Of a stretch of 64,000 nt of DNA, positions 33,052 through 41,281 are shown one piece after another. Numbering within the stretch: the first letter of the stretch is position 1; each line of letters starts with the position of its first letter. A model generated the notes under the pieces. The model searched no databases. It was not told the DNA's origin and worked only from the letters and a program-made list of their open reading frames with translations. The DNA comes from Polyangiaceae bacterium. Lineage in GTDB: Bacteria; Myxococcota_A; Polyangia; Polyangiales; Polyangiaceae. The stretch covers positions 1 through 64,000 of the forward strand of contig JABTUA010000004.1 in assembly GCA_015075635.1 (NCBI GenBank). Reading direction: 5' to 3'. A program made the position numbers and the translations under genes.

Positions 33052-35328
33052 TCAAGGGGCAACGGGACGGACCAAGTCCTGGGGCTGAAGCAGCCACTGG
33101 GGCTCCGGCACGTCCGCGAGCCGGTAGAACCCGCCGCAGAACACCTTTCGGGTGCATGTCCCACATCCCCGTTCGTACCTGCGTTGGGTGCGGAGGTAGT
33201 CGAACAGGTTCACCTCGTCGTCGCGCACCAGCACCGTGTGGTGTTGGAGCATGGCGAGGTCGGCGGTCAGGTACTGCTCGTAACCGGGCAAGAAGCACCA
33301 CGGCAGGTTGAGCACTCGCAGCTTCATCCGGTCGTGCCACGCGTCGATGACCCGCATCACGATCTCCGCGGCTTGTCGCGTGTCCGGCGCCACCGTCTCG
33401 GTGGCCCGACCGAACGGAGTCAAGAACTGGACGTCGAGCCTGCGCAGGCCGAGCTCGTGGACCAGCGCGGCGAGCTCGCCCAGGTGGCGGTGGTTCGAGA
33501 GCGTGAGGGTCACGGCGGCGCCGAGCTCGAGCCCGGCGGGCGCTGCCGCCATCACGTTCTTCACTCCGCGGAGCGTCTGGTCGAAGGCCTCCGGCACGCC
33601 GACGTTGGCGGCGTGCACGTGCCGGCTCGGGCCGTGCAGGCTGAACAGGATGCTCGTCGCGCCGCTGTGCGCGAGCTTCTCGGCGTACTCCGGGTAGTAC
33701 GCCCTGCGGCCGTTGGTGGTGACGTGGACCTTCTCGTAGCCGATGCCGCGGGCGTAGTGGATCAGCGGGAAGAGCTGGTCGTAGACGGTGGGCTCACCGC
33801 CGTCGAGGTCGAGCAGCGTCGCGCCGCGGCGCCGGTGGTCGTCGAGCTGCTGTCGCTGGCGTTCGAAGTTTCCGTCCACCTGCGCGCCCGTTCCCAGCGC
33901 GCAGAACGTGCAGTGGTTGTTGCACTTGTAGGTGACGTTCAGGATCACCTTCTTGGGCCCCGACATCGCAGACAGGCGCAGGTCGAAGGTCTGTTTGAAC
34001 TGCTCGAGCTCGAGCGGCGAGGCCGCGTCGTTGGTCGCGCTGGCCCGCTTCTGGAAGTACGGTCCGAAGTCCGAGACCAGCGGCAGCTGCCGGACGGCGC
34101 GCGCGAGCCGCGTCCCCGGCAGCGGCGTCGCGAACTGCACGCTGGGCCAGGCGCCGAAGCGCTCGTGCAGGTCGAGGGCGAAATCCAGGGTCTGGTTGAT
34201 CTCCTCCCGCGTCTCGCCGGGGAGCCCGATCATGAAGTGCACGAGCAGCGGAACGCCGGCCGCGCCCACCTGCTCCGCGACCCGAGTGATCTGGCCGAGG
34301 TCCAGATCTTTGTCCACGATCTCGCTGACCACGCGCTGTGCGCCGCTCTCCGCGCTCACGCTGAGCGTGGTGACGCGGCCGCGCAGCGCCTCGATCTGCC
34401 GCTCCGTCAGGTGGTCGGCGCGCAGGCCGTTGGGGATCTCCAGGCCGAGGTCTCGCTCCCGAACCAGCTCGAGCAGCGTGTCGAAGTGGCGCTCGTTCGC
34501 GTTGCAGAGCTCGTCGAGCACGTGGACTCGCCGAGCGCCGAGCGCGACCAGCTGATCGAGGTGGCGCGCGAGCGCCGCGGCCGACAAACGCCGCTGGCGC
34601 TTCGGAGCCCCCGGCGCCGTGCCAGGGTTCGACGAGCAGTGGATGCAGCGGTAGGGACAGCCGCGGGAGGTCACCAGCGGCAGCGAGAGCCCGTCGATGG
34701 GAAACGCCCAGCTCGGCCGGCCCAGCTCGGCCATCACCCGCGCGTGCAAGCGGAAGCGCGCGCCGACGTCGATGGCGTGCCAGGCCGGCAGCGGCAGGGC
34801 GTCGAGGTCGGCGGGCTCCGGACAGTCCACTACCTCGGGCACCTCGGGTCGCCGAAGGGCGAGGCGCGCCACTTGCTCTGCCAGCACGGCTTCGGCCTCG
34901 TAGCGAAGCAGCACGCTGACCTCTGGGTAGGCTGCGAGGATCTGCGCGGGGTCCGCGCCGACGTAGTGCTGCCCGCTCTGGTAGAGGTCGGCGAGCACGA
35001 CAGGGCTCGCTGGGCATGCCGCGACGATGCGCTCGAGCGTCGCCCCGAGGAACGGCTCCCGCGCCGGCGGGCGATGGAACGGCGTGAAGGCCACCACGAA
35101 CACGTCTGCCGCGGGGGTCTCCGGGGCGCTTCCGATGGCGAACCAGGAACCGTCCGCCGCCCCTGCGCCGGCGTCGGGGGTCCCGAGCGCGTCGCACAGG
35201 CTCACTTGGTGCCCCGCCTGTTCCAGGACCGCCGTCGCCGAGAGCGCCCCGAGATCGGCGAAGTACGGGTAGTCGACGAAGTCGCGCGAGATCCTGAGCG
35301 GCGGGAAAACGACGGCGACCCTGGCCAT
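33052..35328 (-). CDS. Fused dual radical-SAM protein: B12-binding radical SAM plus second radical SAM with C-terminal Cys cluster
   Basis: 758 aa. An N-terminal cobalamin-binding-like Rossmann domain (~1-180: VAVVFPPLRISRDFVDYPY, SATAVLEQAGHQVSLCDALG) precedes a first radical-SAM barrel with TSRGCPYRCIHCSSNPG (CxxxCxxC, ~227-240) and HFMIGLPGETREEINQTL. A second barrel starts at ~460 with NVTYKCNNHCTFCALG (CxxxCxxC) and a DGGEPTVYDQL SAM-binding GGE motif. The C-terminal end has CFLPGYEQY and CGTCTRKVFCGGF, a SPASM-like auxiliary-cluster set. Two full radical-SAM sites in one chain are uncommon. It stands alone, with no clear substrate gene next to it; it could act on a peptide, lipid or tetrapyrrole. 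Confidence 0.85.
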   Translation of the reverse strand: MARVAVVFPPLRISRDFVDYPYFADLGALSATAVLEQAGHQVSLCDALGTPDAGAGAADGSWFAIGSAPETPAADVFVVAFTPFHRPPAREPFLGATLERIVAACPASPVVLADLYQSGQHYVGADPAQILAAYPEVSVLLRYEAEAVLAEQVARLALRRPEVPEVVDCPEPADLDALPLPAWHAIDVGARFRLHARVMAELGRPSWAFPIDGLSLPLVTSRGCPYRCIHCSSNPGTAPGAPKRQRRLSAAALARHLDQLVALGARRVHVLDELCNANERHFDTLLELVRERDLGLEIPNGLRADHLTERQIEALRGRVTTLSVSAESGAQRVVSEIVDKDLDLGQITRVAEQVGAAGVPLLVHFMIGLPGETREEINQTLDFALDLHERFGAWPSVQFATPLPGTRLARAVRQLPLVSDFGPYFQKRASATNDAASPLELEQFKQTFDLRLSAMSGPKKVILNVTYKCNNHCTFCALGTGAQVDGNFERQRQQLDDHRRRGATLLDLDGGEPTVYDQLFPLIHYARGIGYEKVHVTTNGRRAYYPEYAEKLAHSGATSILFSLHGPSRHVHAANVGVPEAFDQTLRGVKNVMAAAPAGLELGAAVTLTLSNHRHLGELAALVHELGLRRLDVQFLTPFGRATETVAPDTRQAAEIVMRVIDAWHDRMKLRVLNLPWCFLPGYEQYLTADLAMLQHHTVLVRDDEVNLFDYLRTQRRYERGCGTCTRKVFCGGFYRLADVPEPQWLLQPQDLVRPVAP

Positions 35329-35413
35329 GACCCCCGAAGCGTAGCTTGGTTCGACCGGGGCCGAGCGAGAAGCCCTTGACCTCGAGCCGGAAGGCGGCAG
35401 ATACCGGGGGCCG

Positions 35414-36049
35414 ATGAGACGCGCGCCGGCCGCCCTGAGCTTGCTCGTGGTGCTCGCGTCGACCCGCGTCGCGGCGGCGGTCGAGAACGAGTGGGAGGGC
35501 GACTACGGCCAGAAGTCGGAGCGCCGCAGCGACTTCACGGCAGGCCTGTCGCTCGGGCCGTTCGCGGCCACCGCCTACGGCTACCCGAACGAAGCGGGCA
35601 AGATCGACGACGACCGCTACGTGGCCGACACCGGCGTTGGGCTCGGCACCAGCCAGACGTTGTGGATCGGTGGCGCGCTGCGCGACTGGTTCACCTTCGC
35701 CATCGGTTACTGGGGCGTGGCCTATTCCGCCAACGACCTGGACGCCGAGGGCTTCGGCATCCTGTTCCGCGTCGAGACCTTCCCGCTCTGGGCGCAGGGC
35801 GGGCCCTGGCGCGACGCCGGCCTCTACGCCGACTTCGGCATCGGAGGCATGACGCTGAAGCAAGGCGACGACGAGCGCGCCGACGGAGGCGCCCTCAGCA
35901 TCATCGGCCTGGGTGCGTTCTGGGAGCCCGTGCGCTTCGGCATCTTCTCGTTCGGCCCGAACCTCGAGGTCACGCACGCCTACAGCCGCACGCTGCACCT
36001 GAGCGGCGCCACGCTGGGCGCGCGGCTGGTGCTGTACACGCGCCCCTGA
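35414..36049 (+). CDS. Secreted beta-rich protein, possible outer-membrane barrel
   Basis: 211 aa with a signal peptide (LSLLVVLASTRVAAA). The mature part alternates aromatic and Gly residues in strands such as DFTAGLSLGPFAATAYGY, TFAIGYWGVAYSAN, DAGLYADFGIGGM, SIIGLGAFWEPVRFGIFSFG, and ends in LGARLVLYTRP. This pattern suggests an outer-membrane beta barrel of eight or so strands, although the C-terminal residue is Pro rather than Phe. Divergent from the dual radical-SAM gene. Function unknown. Confidence 0.6.
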   Translation: MRRAPAALSLLVVLASTRVAAAVENEWEGDYGQKSERRSDFTAGLSLGPFAATAYGYPNEAGKIDDDRYVADTGVGLGTSQTLWIGGALRDWFTFAIGYWGVAYSANDLDAEGFGILFRVETFPLWAQGGPWRDAGLYADFGIGGMTLKQGDDERADGGALSIIGLGAFWEPVRFGIFSFGPNLEVTHAYSRTLHLSGATLGARLVLYTRP

Positions 36050-36053
36050 GCGC

Positions 36054-37067
36054 TCAGCCGGCTGAGCGCGCAGCGCGGGCGGCGAAGCGCTGCATCGTAC
36101 GCAGGCTCACCGACAAGCGCTGCGCCGCGCGTGAGCGGTTCCCGCCTTCGAGGCTCAAGGCAGCAGCCAGGATGGCGTCCACGGACTCCTGGAGCGGCCG
36201 GTCCAGGCGCACCTCCAGCGCGCCCGACTGCCGCCCGGCGGCGGTCGCCGACGTCGGCAGCGAGCTCAGGCGGAGCGCATGGGAGAGCCGCATCGCCTCG
36301 GGCAAGTCCTGGACGCGCACGCGCTTGGCCTCTCGCATCACACACACGAGCTCCACCGCGTTGCGAAGCTCGCGGACGTTGCCCGGCCAGGCGTGCTCCC
36401 GGAACGCCGCCAAGGCGGCCCGCGTGAGCCGGGGCGGGCGCGTACCATGTCGCGCCGACATCTCGGCGACGAACTGTTGGACCAGCGGATCGATGTCCGC
36501 CTGACGTTCGCGCAGCGGCGGCACCGCCAGCGTGATGCCCTGGATGCGGTAGAAGAGGTCCGCGCGAAAGCGCCCCTCCCGGACCTCTGTTTCGAGCGGG
36601 CGCAGCGTCGCGGTGACGAGGCGGACGTCCACGGCGATCTTCGTGGAGCTGCCCACACGCATGAACTTGCGGCTCTCGAGGAAACGCAGGAGCTTGGCCT
36701 GGACCCCGAGCGGGGTCTCCCCCACCTCGTCCAGGAACAACGTGCCGCCGGACGCGGCTTCGATCTTGCCGCGCGTGCGCTCGGTCGCCCCGGTGAACGC
36801 ACCCTTCTCGTGACCGAACAGCTCGCTCTCGAACAAGGTCTCGGGGATGGCGGCACAGTTGATGGGGATGAACGGGCCGGCGCGGCGATGGGACAGCTCG
36901 TGCACGCGGCGAGCGAGCACCTCCTTCCCCGTCCCGCTCTCGCCGGTCAGGCTCACGGTGACGTCCTTGTCGGCCACGGTGCGGATGGCCCGATCGAGCC
37001 GCCGCATGGCGCCGGAGCGCATGACCGGCTCGAACACTACGTCAGGTTGTCGTAGTTTCCGGGGCAA
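36054..37067 (-). CDS. Sigma-54-dependent activator lacking an N-terminal sensor domain
   Basis: 337 aa, apparently from a TTG at 37067 preceded by GGTGGTGC; GTG at 37037 and ATG at 37022 are alternatives. The AAA+ core begins almost at once: GESGTGKEV (Walker A), GHEKGAFTGA (sigma-54 contact), GGTLFLDEVGETPL (Walker B), RADLFYRIQ, WPGNVRELRNAVE. A Fis-type HTH ends the protein (NRSRAAQRLSVSLRTMQRF). No FHA, GAF, PAS or receiver domain precedes the core, so activity must be set by expression or by another protein, as in PspF or HrpS. It may control the divergent neighbouring genes or the stress operon, but no sigma-54 promoter was identified. Confidence 0.93.
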   Translation of the reverse strand: MPRKLRQPDVVFEPVMRSGAMRRLDRAIRTVADKDVTVSLTGESGTGKEVLARRVHELSHRRAGPFIPINCAAIPETLFESELFGHEKGAFTGATERTRGKIEAASGGTLFLDEVGETPLGVQAKLLRFLESRKFMRVGSSTKIAVDVRLVTATLRPLETEVREGRFRADLFYRIQGITLAVPPLRERQADIDPLVQQFVAEMSARHGTRPPRLTRAALAAFREHAWPGNVRELRNAVELVCVMREAKRVRVQDLPEAMRLSHALRLSSLPTSATAAGRQSGALEVRLDRPLQESVDAILAAALSLEGGNRSRAAQRLSVSLRTMQRFAARAARSAG

Positions 37068-37306
37068 GCACCACCAACTACGCCAGACTGGTCATTCCAG
37101 CAAACCGACCTGAGGGTCGGGCCAAGCCGTGTATCCGTGCCGTTGGCGGCGCAACCGGGGCGCCCGTGCTCCGCGCCGCCCGCCGCCCGGAGCGAACGCG
37201 TTGGAACGGATCCTGCTGGTGTGGTGCCGCTCGGGGCCGATTCGGCCCAACGCCGGTTCGTTCTCCAGCCTCCTCGCGTGACGCGGGTCGGGTGGTCCCG
37301 GGTAGG

Positions 37307-37807
37307 TCAGCGACTCCCCTTGATCAGTGCGGCCATGTGCTCCCTCACCTCGGGCGGCTTCGCCACGACGACGTCGCATGCTGCGTACCGCGCGACCCGC
37401 TCCGCGACGGACCCCAGCACCGCGTGCCCGAGACCCGTACGGCCGTGCGTGCCGACTACGATTGTGTCCGCCCCGACCTCGAGCGCGTAGCGAACTATCT
37501 CCTGATGAGGCTTACCTTGGCGGATCGCGACCCGTATGTCCGCTCGCACTTGGCGTTTCGTGGTCTGGTGGACCACCGCGATTTCCTCCTCGATCTGCGC
37601 CTTGATTCGCGCCTTGCGCTCGTCCCAGCGGTCGAGGATCGCCTGCGTACTCTCGATGCGTTCCACCCTCTCCACCACGTAGAGCAGGTGCAGCGGCGCA
37701 CCGCTTCGCAGACTGGCGATCTCCAGCGCGACGTCCAGTGCAACGCGCGAAGCGTCGGACAGATCCGTCGCGCAGACGAGCGTCGCTCGACCGGTAGTGT
37801 GCGTCAT
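37307..37807 (-). CDS. Universal stress protein (UspA family, ATP-binding type)
   Basis: 166 aa. N-terminal LVCATDLSDASRVALDVALEIA and C-terminal GADTIVVGTHGRTGLGHAVLGS give the G-2x-G-9x-G(S/T) nucleotide-binding signature, so it is of the ATP-binding class. The stop of the preceding 55-aa gene overlaps its ATG (ATGA), making it the last gene of a coupled three-gene operon. USPs bind ATP/AMP and help survival under starvation or redox stress. Divergent neighbours encode the Ehr-type complex, so a role during energy limitation is plausible (inference). Confidence 0.92.
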   Translation of the reverse strand: MTHTTGRATLVCATDLSDASRVALDVALEIASLRSGAPLHLLYVVERVERIESTQAILDRWDERKARIKAQIEEEIAVVHQTTKRQVRADIRVAIRQGKPHQEIVRYALEVGADTIVVGTHGRTGLGHAVLGSVAERVARYAACDVVVAKPPEVREHMAALIKGSR

Positions 37808-37971
37808 GTTGGTTCCTCCCGGAGGTTCGTGTCGAGTGCCGTGACCTCGCTCGCGATGACGACCGCGGCCGCCAGGTCGAGCGCGATGCGAAGTCCGGGG
37901 TGCTTCAGCTCGAGCTGCGCGAGGACGTCGGCGGTGGATGCGACGACACGTTCAGGATTGGGCTGGGTCAT
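37804..37971 (-). CDS. 55-aa conserved-looking small protein in stress operon
   Basis: The frame encodes PNPERVVASTADVLAQLELK, then HPGLRIALDLAAAVVIASE. Both its start and its stop overlap neighbours by four bases (ATGA at 37968-37971 and 37804-37807), and this tight coupling on both sides is the main evidence that it is translated. No TM helix is strong enough to call, though the central ALDLAAAVVIAS stretch is hydrophobic. Function unknown; too short for domain assignment. Confidence 0.55.
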   Translation of the reverse strand: MTQPNPERVVASTADVLAQLELKHPGLRIALDLAAAVVIASEVTALDTNLREEPT

Positions 37972-38384
37972 TCCGTGCTTTCGCCCTCCGTCGAGGGTGG
38001 GTCGAGGCGTGCGCGAATGGCGTCGAGGATGGTCCACCCCCAGGCGGGTCGCGGAATCACGAGCAGGGCGACCCCTGCGGACAGCTCGAGCGCGTTGAAC
38101 CGCTTCGGGTCCTTGGTCACGAACACCACGAGCAAATCTGCTCGTCCCGCGGCCAGAGCTCCGACGTGTCGAACCACGCTCTCGAACTCGAAGTCGTCCG
38201 GAAAGATCACGACCGCGGCGGCTCGGGGCGGCGTGGTCGCGGCGAGCTTCTCCAGCGCCCGGGTCGTGGCGGTCTCCACGCCAGCCCGGCGCAGGTACGC
38301 CTCGAGACCATCCACGGTCTCGGCATTGCCGGACACGACGTTCACGAAGGTGGCGGCCGGACCGCGGGGCCGCTGTGCGCGCAT
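37968..38384 (-). CDS. Receiver-like (response-regulator fold) protein, first gene of stress operon
   Basis: 138 aa from the ATG at 38384. The sequence shows a flavodoxin-like alternation: ATFVNVVSGNAETVDGLEAYL, ETATTRALEKL, AAVVIFPDDFEFESVV, DLLVVFVTKDPKRF and GVALLVIPRPAWGWTILDAI. FPDDFE corresponds to the place of the phospho-acceptor Asp strand, and VFVTKDP to the T/K strand, so it may be a degenerate or real receiver domain. It is coupled (ATGA) to the 55-aa gene and then to the USP gene. A partner kinase is not nearby. Confidence 0.6.
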   Translation of the reverse strand: MRAQRPRGPAATFVNVVSGNAETVDGLEAYLRRAGVETATTRALEKLAATTPPRAAAVVIFPDDFEFESVVRHVGALAAGRADLLVVFVTKDPKRFNALELSAGVALLVIPRPAWGWTILDAIRARLDPPSTEGESTE

Positions 38385-38473
38385 GCCGGCGCGCTTTGCA
38401 ACGCGGATGCCACGCGGCGCCGACGCCGAAGTGAGAGAACGCGAGCTGGATTGGGGACTGCTTCTGACGAATG

Positions 38474-38486
38474 TGCCACTCTGGCA
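38474..38486. promoter_or_regulatory. Perfect dyad in the divergent promoter region
   Basis: TGCCA-CTC-TGGCA lies in the 250-bp gap between the receiver-like gene and the HTH-EIIA gene that heads the Ehr-type operon. A short symmetrical site between two divergent operons is a fair operator candidate. I tested it as part of a sigma-54 promoter and rejected that. Confidence 0.3.
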
Positions 38487-38634
38487 TAGCAATCTTCTAT
38501 GGAGCTTGGCCGAGTCAGCCAGGTCGGCGTATCCAATCCGCCGAGAACGGCTCACTGCTTGCGGGTACCGCTCGGCGGCGAAGGCAGGTAAACAGCCGGA
38601 TTCGCGGGCACGACTCTTGCGATGCGCAGGTGAC

Positions 38635-39285
38635 GTGCGACTCACCCTCCCCGAGGCGGCCGAGCTGCTCGGCACCGGCGAAGCCCAGGTCGAAGACCTG
38701 GTCGTCAACAGCGCGTTGCCCGCGTTCAAGATGCACGACCGGCTGTGGGTCAACCGGTCGGAGCTCTTGGAGTGGGCGGCGTCTCGCGGCGTGCGCTTCT
38801 CGCGGCGCGTGTACTCGCACGGCGCGTCGAACCTGTCCGCCGCGCTTTCGCGGGGCGGGAGCCACGAGCTCGTCGCAGCGTCGCTCGACACCGCGCTCGC
38901 CGAGCTCGTCCAGCGCTTGGCGCTCCCGCCCGACGTCGATCGAGCCGAGCTCCTCGACGTGCTCCAGGTCCGCGACCCGTGCTCGCCGACGGTCGTCGCC
39001 CCAGGGGTTCTGATCCCACACGCGCGCATGCCCATCGTGCTCGACGTCGAGGAGCCGCTGCTCGGCCTGGGCTACCTGCGAGAACCGCTGCGGATCGGCT
39101 CGGACAGCGTCGGAGCCGTCTTCCTGCTGGTGACGCCGACCGTGCGCGCCCACCTGCACCTGCTCGCTCGACTGGCGCGCGTGCTCCACGATCCGAGCCT
39201 GTGCGGCGCCATCGAGCGGCGAGAGAGCCTCGAGCTCTTGCTTCAGCTCGTCGTGGAGGCCGACGAGCCCGTCTCGGTGCGCTGA
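38635..39285 (+). CDS. HTH (excisionase-type) + PTS EIIA-like protein heading the Ehr operon
   Basis: 216 aa from a GTG at 38635 (GCAGGTGAC upstream). The long frame before it covers the antisense receiver-like gene and is rejected. N-terminal ~55 residues form an excisionase/MerR-like HTH: LPEAAELLGTGEAQVEDLVV, then ALPAFKMHDRLWVNRSELLEWA. The rest resembles a PTS EIIA type 2 domain, with VLIPHARMP carrying the phosphorylatable His, GYLREPLRIG, FLLVTPTVRAHLHLLARLARVL. It is followed by one base and then the first membrane subunit gene, so it is cotranscribed. It probably links phosphotransfer or metabolic state to the complex. The HTH-EIIA pairing occurs in nitrogen-PTS-type regulators. Confidence 0.82.
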   Translation: MRLTLPEAAELLGTGEAQVEDLVVNSALPAFKMHDRLWVNRSELLEWAASRGVRFSRRVYSHGASNLSAALSRGGSHELVAASLDTALAELVQRLALPPDVDRAELLDVLQVRDPCSPTVVAPGVLIPHARMPIVLDVEEPLLGLGYLREPLRIGSDSVGAVFLLVTPTVRAHLHLLARLARVLHDPSLCGAIERRESLELLLQLVVEADEPVSVR

Positions 39286-39286
39286 G

Positions 39287-41278
39287 ATGCCGGCTCCGGT
39301 TCATCTAGCCGCGGGCGCCATCGTCCTGTCCGCGACGAGCGGGCTGCCCGTGCTCCTCGACCGCGAGCGGGGCACCCGCGCGGCGCCGGTGCTGGGGGTC
39401 GCGGCCGCGGTCTTCGGCCTCACGGCAGCGGTCTGGGCGCTTGCCAGCGGCGAGAGCCGACTGGTCCTGGAGTGGAGCCTGCCCTTCGGCAGGCTCGGGC
39501 TCGGCGTGGACGCCCTGGCAGCGGCATTCCTCCTGCCGCTGTTCTTCGTGGCCGCGCTGGTCTGGATCTACTCCCACGCCTACTTCGACGGGCCGGAGCA
39601 GCGCGAGCAGCGCGTCACCGTGTTCCCGCTCCTGGGCGTGTGCGTCGCGTCCATTGCCGGCGTCTTCGTGGCCACCGACGGCATCTGCTTCCTGATCGCC
39701 TGGGAGGTGATGGCGCTCTCGGCGATGTTCCTGGTTCTGACCGATCACCGCGCGGAAGGCACGCGCGAAGCCGGGTTCATCTACCTGATGGCGACGCACG
39801 CGGGCACGCTGTGTCTGTTCGGTGCCTTCATCCTGCTCGGCGCGCTGACCGGCGGGAGCGAGCTGTCCGGCGCGCCGACCGGCGCGGCCTCGACGCCGCT
39901 CGGAACTGCCGTCTTCGTGCTCTCGCTCTTGGGGTTCGGGATCAAGTCGGGCCTGATGCCGGGTCACGTCTGGCTGCCCGCAGCGCACGCAGCGGCGCCC
40001 ACGCCGGTCTCGGCGCTGATGAGCGGCGTGCTGATCAAGACGGGGATCTACGGCCTGGTGCGTCTCACCAGCCTGTTCCCCGATCCGCCGCTGTGGTGGG
40101 GTGCCAGCATCCTCACTCTCGGGCTCTTGTCCGCGATCGGCGGCGTCGCTTACGCGCTGGGGCAGCACGACATCAAGCGGCTGCTCGCCTACCACAGCGT
40201 GGAGAACATCGGCATCATCGCGATGGGGCTGGGCGTGGCGCTGGTGGGGCGAAGCATGGCCCAGCCCGCCTGGGTGGCGCTCGGGATGGCCGCGGCGCTC
40301 TTCCACGTGCTGAACCACGCGGTCTTCAAGTCCCTGCTGTTCTTCGGGGCCGGCTCGGTGATCCGCGCCACGCACAGCCGCGAGCTGGAGAAGATGGGCG
40401 GGCTCCTCCGCGCAATGCCCTGGACCGGGGCGGCCTTCCTGGTGGGCGCGGTGGCCATCTCCGGGCTGCCGCCGTTGAACGGCTTCGTCAGCGAGTGGCT
40501 GCTCTACCTGGCGCTGTTCGACACGCTGGGCGCGCCGGGCGAGAGCGCGGCGTGGCTTTGGGGAGCGCTCTCCGCGCCCGGCTTGGCGCTGGTCGGCGCC
40601 CTCGCACTGGCCTGCTTCGTCAAGGCGTTCGGCGGGGTGTTCCTGGGGACGCCCAGGACCGAGGCGGCCGCGCGGGCCCACGAGTCCCCGCGGGCGATGC
40701 TCGTCCCGATGCTGATCGGAGCGGCGACCTGCGTCGGCCTCGGCATCGCGCCCCAGGCCGTCGTGCCGCTCCTCGATCGAGCCGTTGCGGTCGCGAGCCG
40801 CGGGGTCGCCCCGAACCTCGGTGATCGCGCGGCGTTCGGCAGCCTCACGGTCTTCGGGCTCGGTTTGGTCGCGCTCTCTCTGCTCCTCGTCGCGCTGGTG
40901 CGCCGCCGTGCTCGCAGCGTGCGCCGCGAGCTGACCTGGGACTGTGGCTACGCCAAGCCGGCGGCCAGCATGCAGTACACCTCGTCGTCGTTCGCGGAGT
41001 GGTTGATGCGCCTGCTCGGGTGGGGACTCCGGCCCGCGCGTCACTCCCCGGGCTTGGCGCTGGACCCCCAACGAGCCCCGCGGTTGGAGCAGCTGTTCCC
41101 CGGGGAGGCTCGCTTCTCGAGCCACGTCGCCGACCTGGTCCTGGAACGCGGGATCGCACCCGGCCTGGCTTGGCTGGTACGCACGGCCAGCCGAGCGCGC
41201 TGGCTTCAGCAAGGCCGAGTCCAGAGCTATCTGCTCTACATCTTCGTCGCGCTCGTCGTCCTGCTCTCTCGGGTGTGA
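39287..41278 (+). CDS. Ehr-type complex: NuoL/M-like proton-translocating subunit (HyfB/HycC-like)
   Basis: 663 aa, about 15 TM helices. The antiporter-type core is clear: DGICFLIAWEVMALSAMFLV (Glu in TM5), KSGLMPGHVWLPAAHAAAPT, PVSALMSGVLIKTGIYGLVR (Lys in TM7), HDIKRLLAYHSVENIGII and FHVLNHAVFKSLLFFGAGSV. These match the proton-conducting subunit of formate hydrogenlyase/hydrogenase-4 (HyfB, HycC). The C-terminal ~120 residues (LTWDCGYAKPAASMQYTSSS) are also typical of HyfB. It should pump or conduct protons driven by the peripheral arm. One-base spacing from the EIIA gene, three-base from the next. Confidence 0.92.
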   Translation: MPAPVHLAAGAIVLSATSGLPVLLDRERGTRAAPVLGVAAAVFGLTAAVWALASGESRLVLEWSLPFGRLGLGVDALAAAFLLPLFFVAALVWIYSHAYFDGPEQREQRVTVFPLLGVCVASIAGVFVATDGICFLIAWEVMALSAMFLVLTDHRAEGTREAGFIYLMATHAGTLCLFGAFILLGALTGGSELSGAPTGAASTPLGTAVFVLSLLGFGIKSGLMPGHVWLPAAHAAAPTPVSALMSGVLIKTGIYGLVRLTSLFPDPPLWWGASILTLGLLSAIGGVAYALGQHDIKRLLAYHSVENIGIIAMGLGVALVGRSMAQPAWVALGMAAALFHVLNHAVFKSLLFFGAGSVIRATHSRELEKMGGLLRAMPWTGAAFLVGAVAISGLPPLNGFVSEWLLYLALFDTLGAPGESAAWLWGALSAPGLALVGALALACFVKAFGGVFLGTPRTEAAARAHESPRAMLVPMLIGAATCVGLGIAPQAVVPLLDRAVAVASRGVAPNLGDRAAFGSLTVFGLGLVALSLLLVALVRRRARSVRRELTWDCGYAKPAASMQYTSSSFAEWLMRLLGWGLRPARHSPGLALDPQRAPRLEQLFPGEARFSSHVADLVLERGIAPGLAWLVRTASRARWLQQGRVQSYLLYIFVALVVLLSRV

Positions 41279-41281
41279 CCG

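Noticed and set aside
32700..33164. Minus-strand 154-residue frame between ctaA and the dual radical-SAM gene
   Set aside because: Its start lies in the coding part of the neighbouring gene in another frame; only its last ~50 residues look natural, so it is listed as part of the intergenic description, not as a gene.
38470..38500. Sigma-54 (-24/-12) promoters around the TGCCACTCTGGCA dyad on either strand
   Set aside because: TGGCAC and TGGCAT are present, but the required GC at the -12 position is missing at correct spacing on both strands (CA and CT instead).
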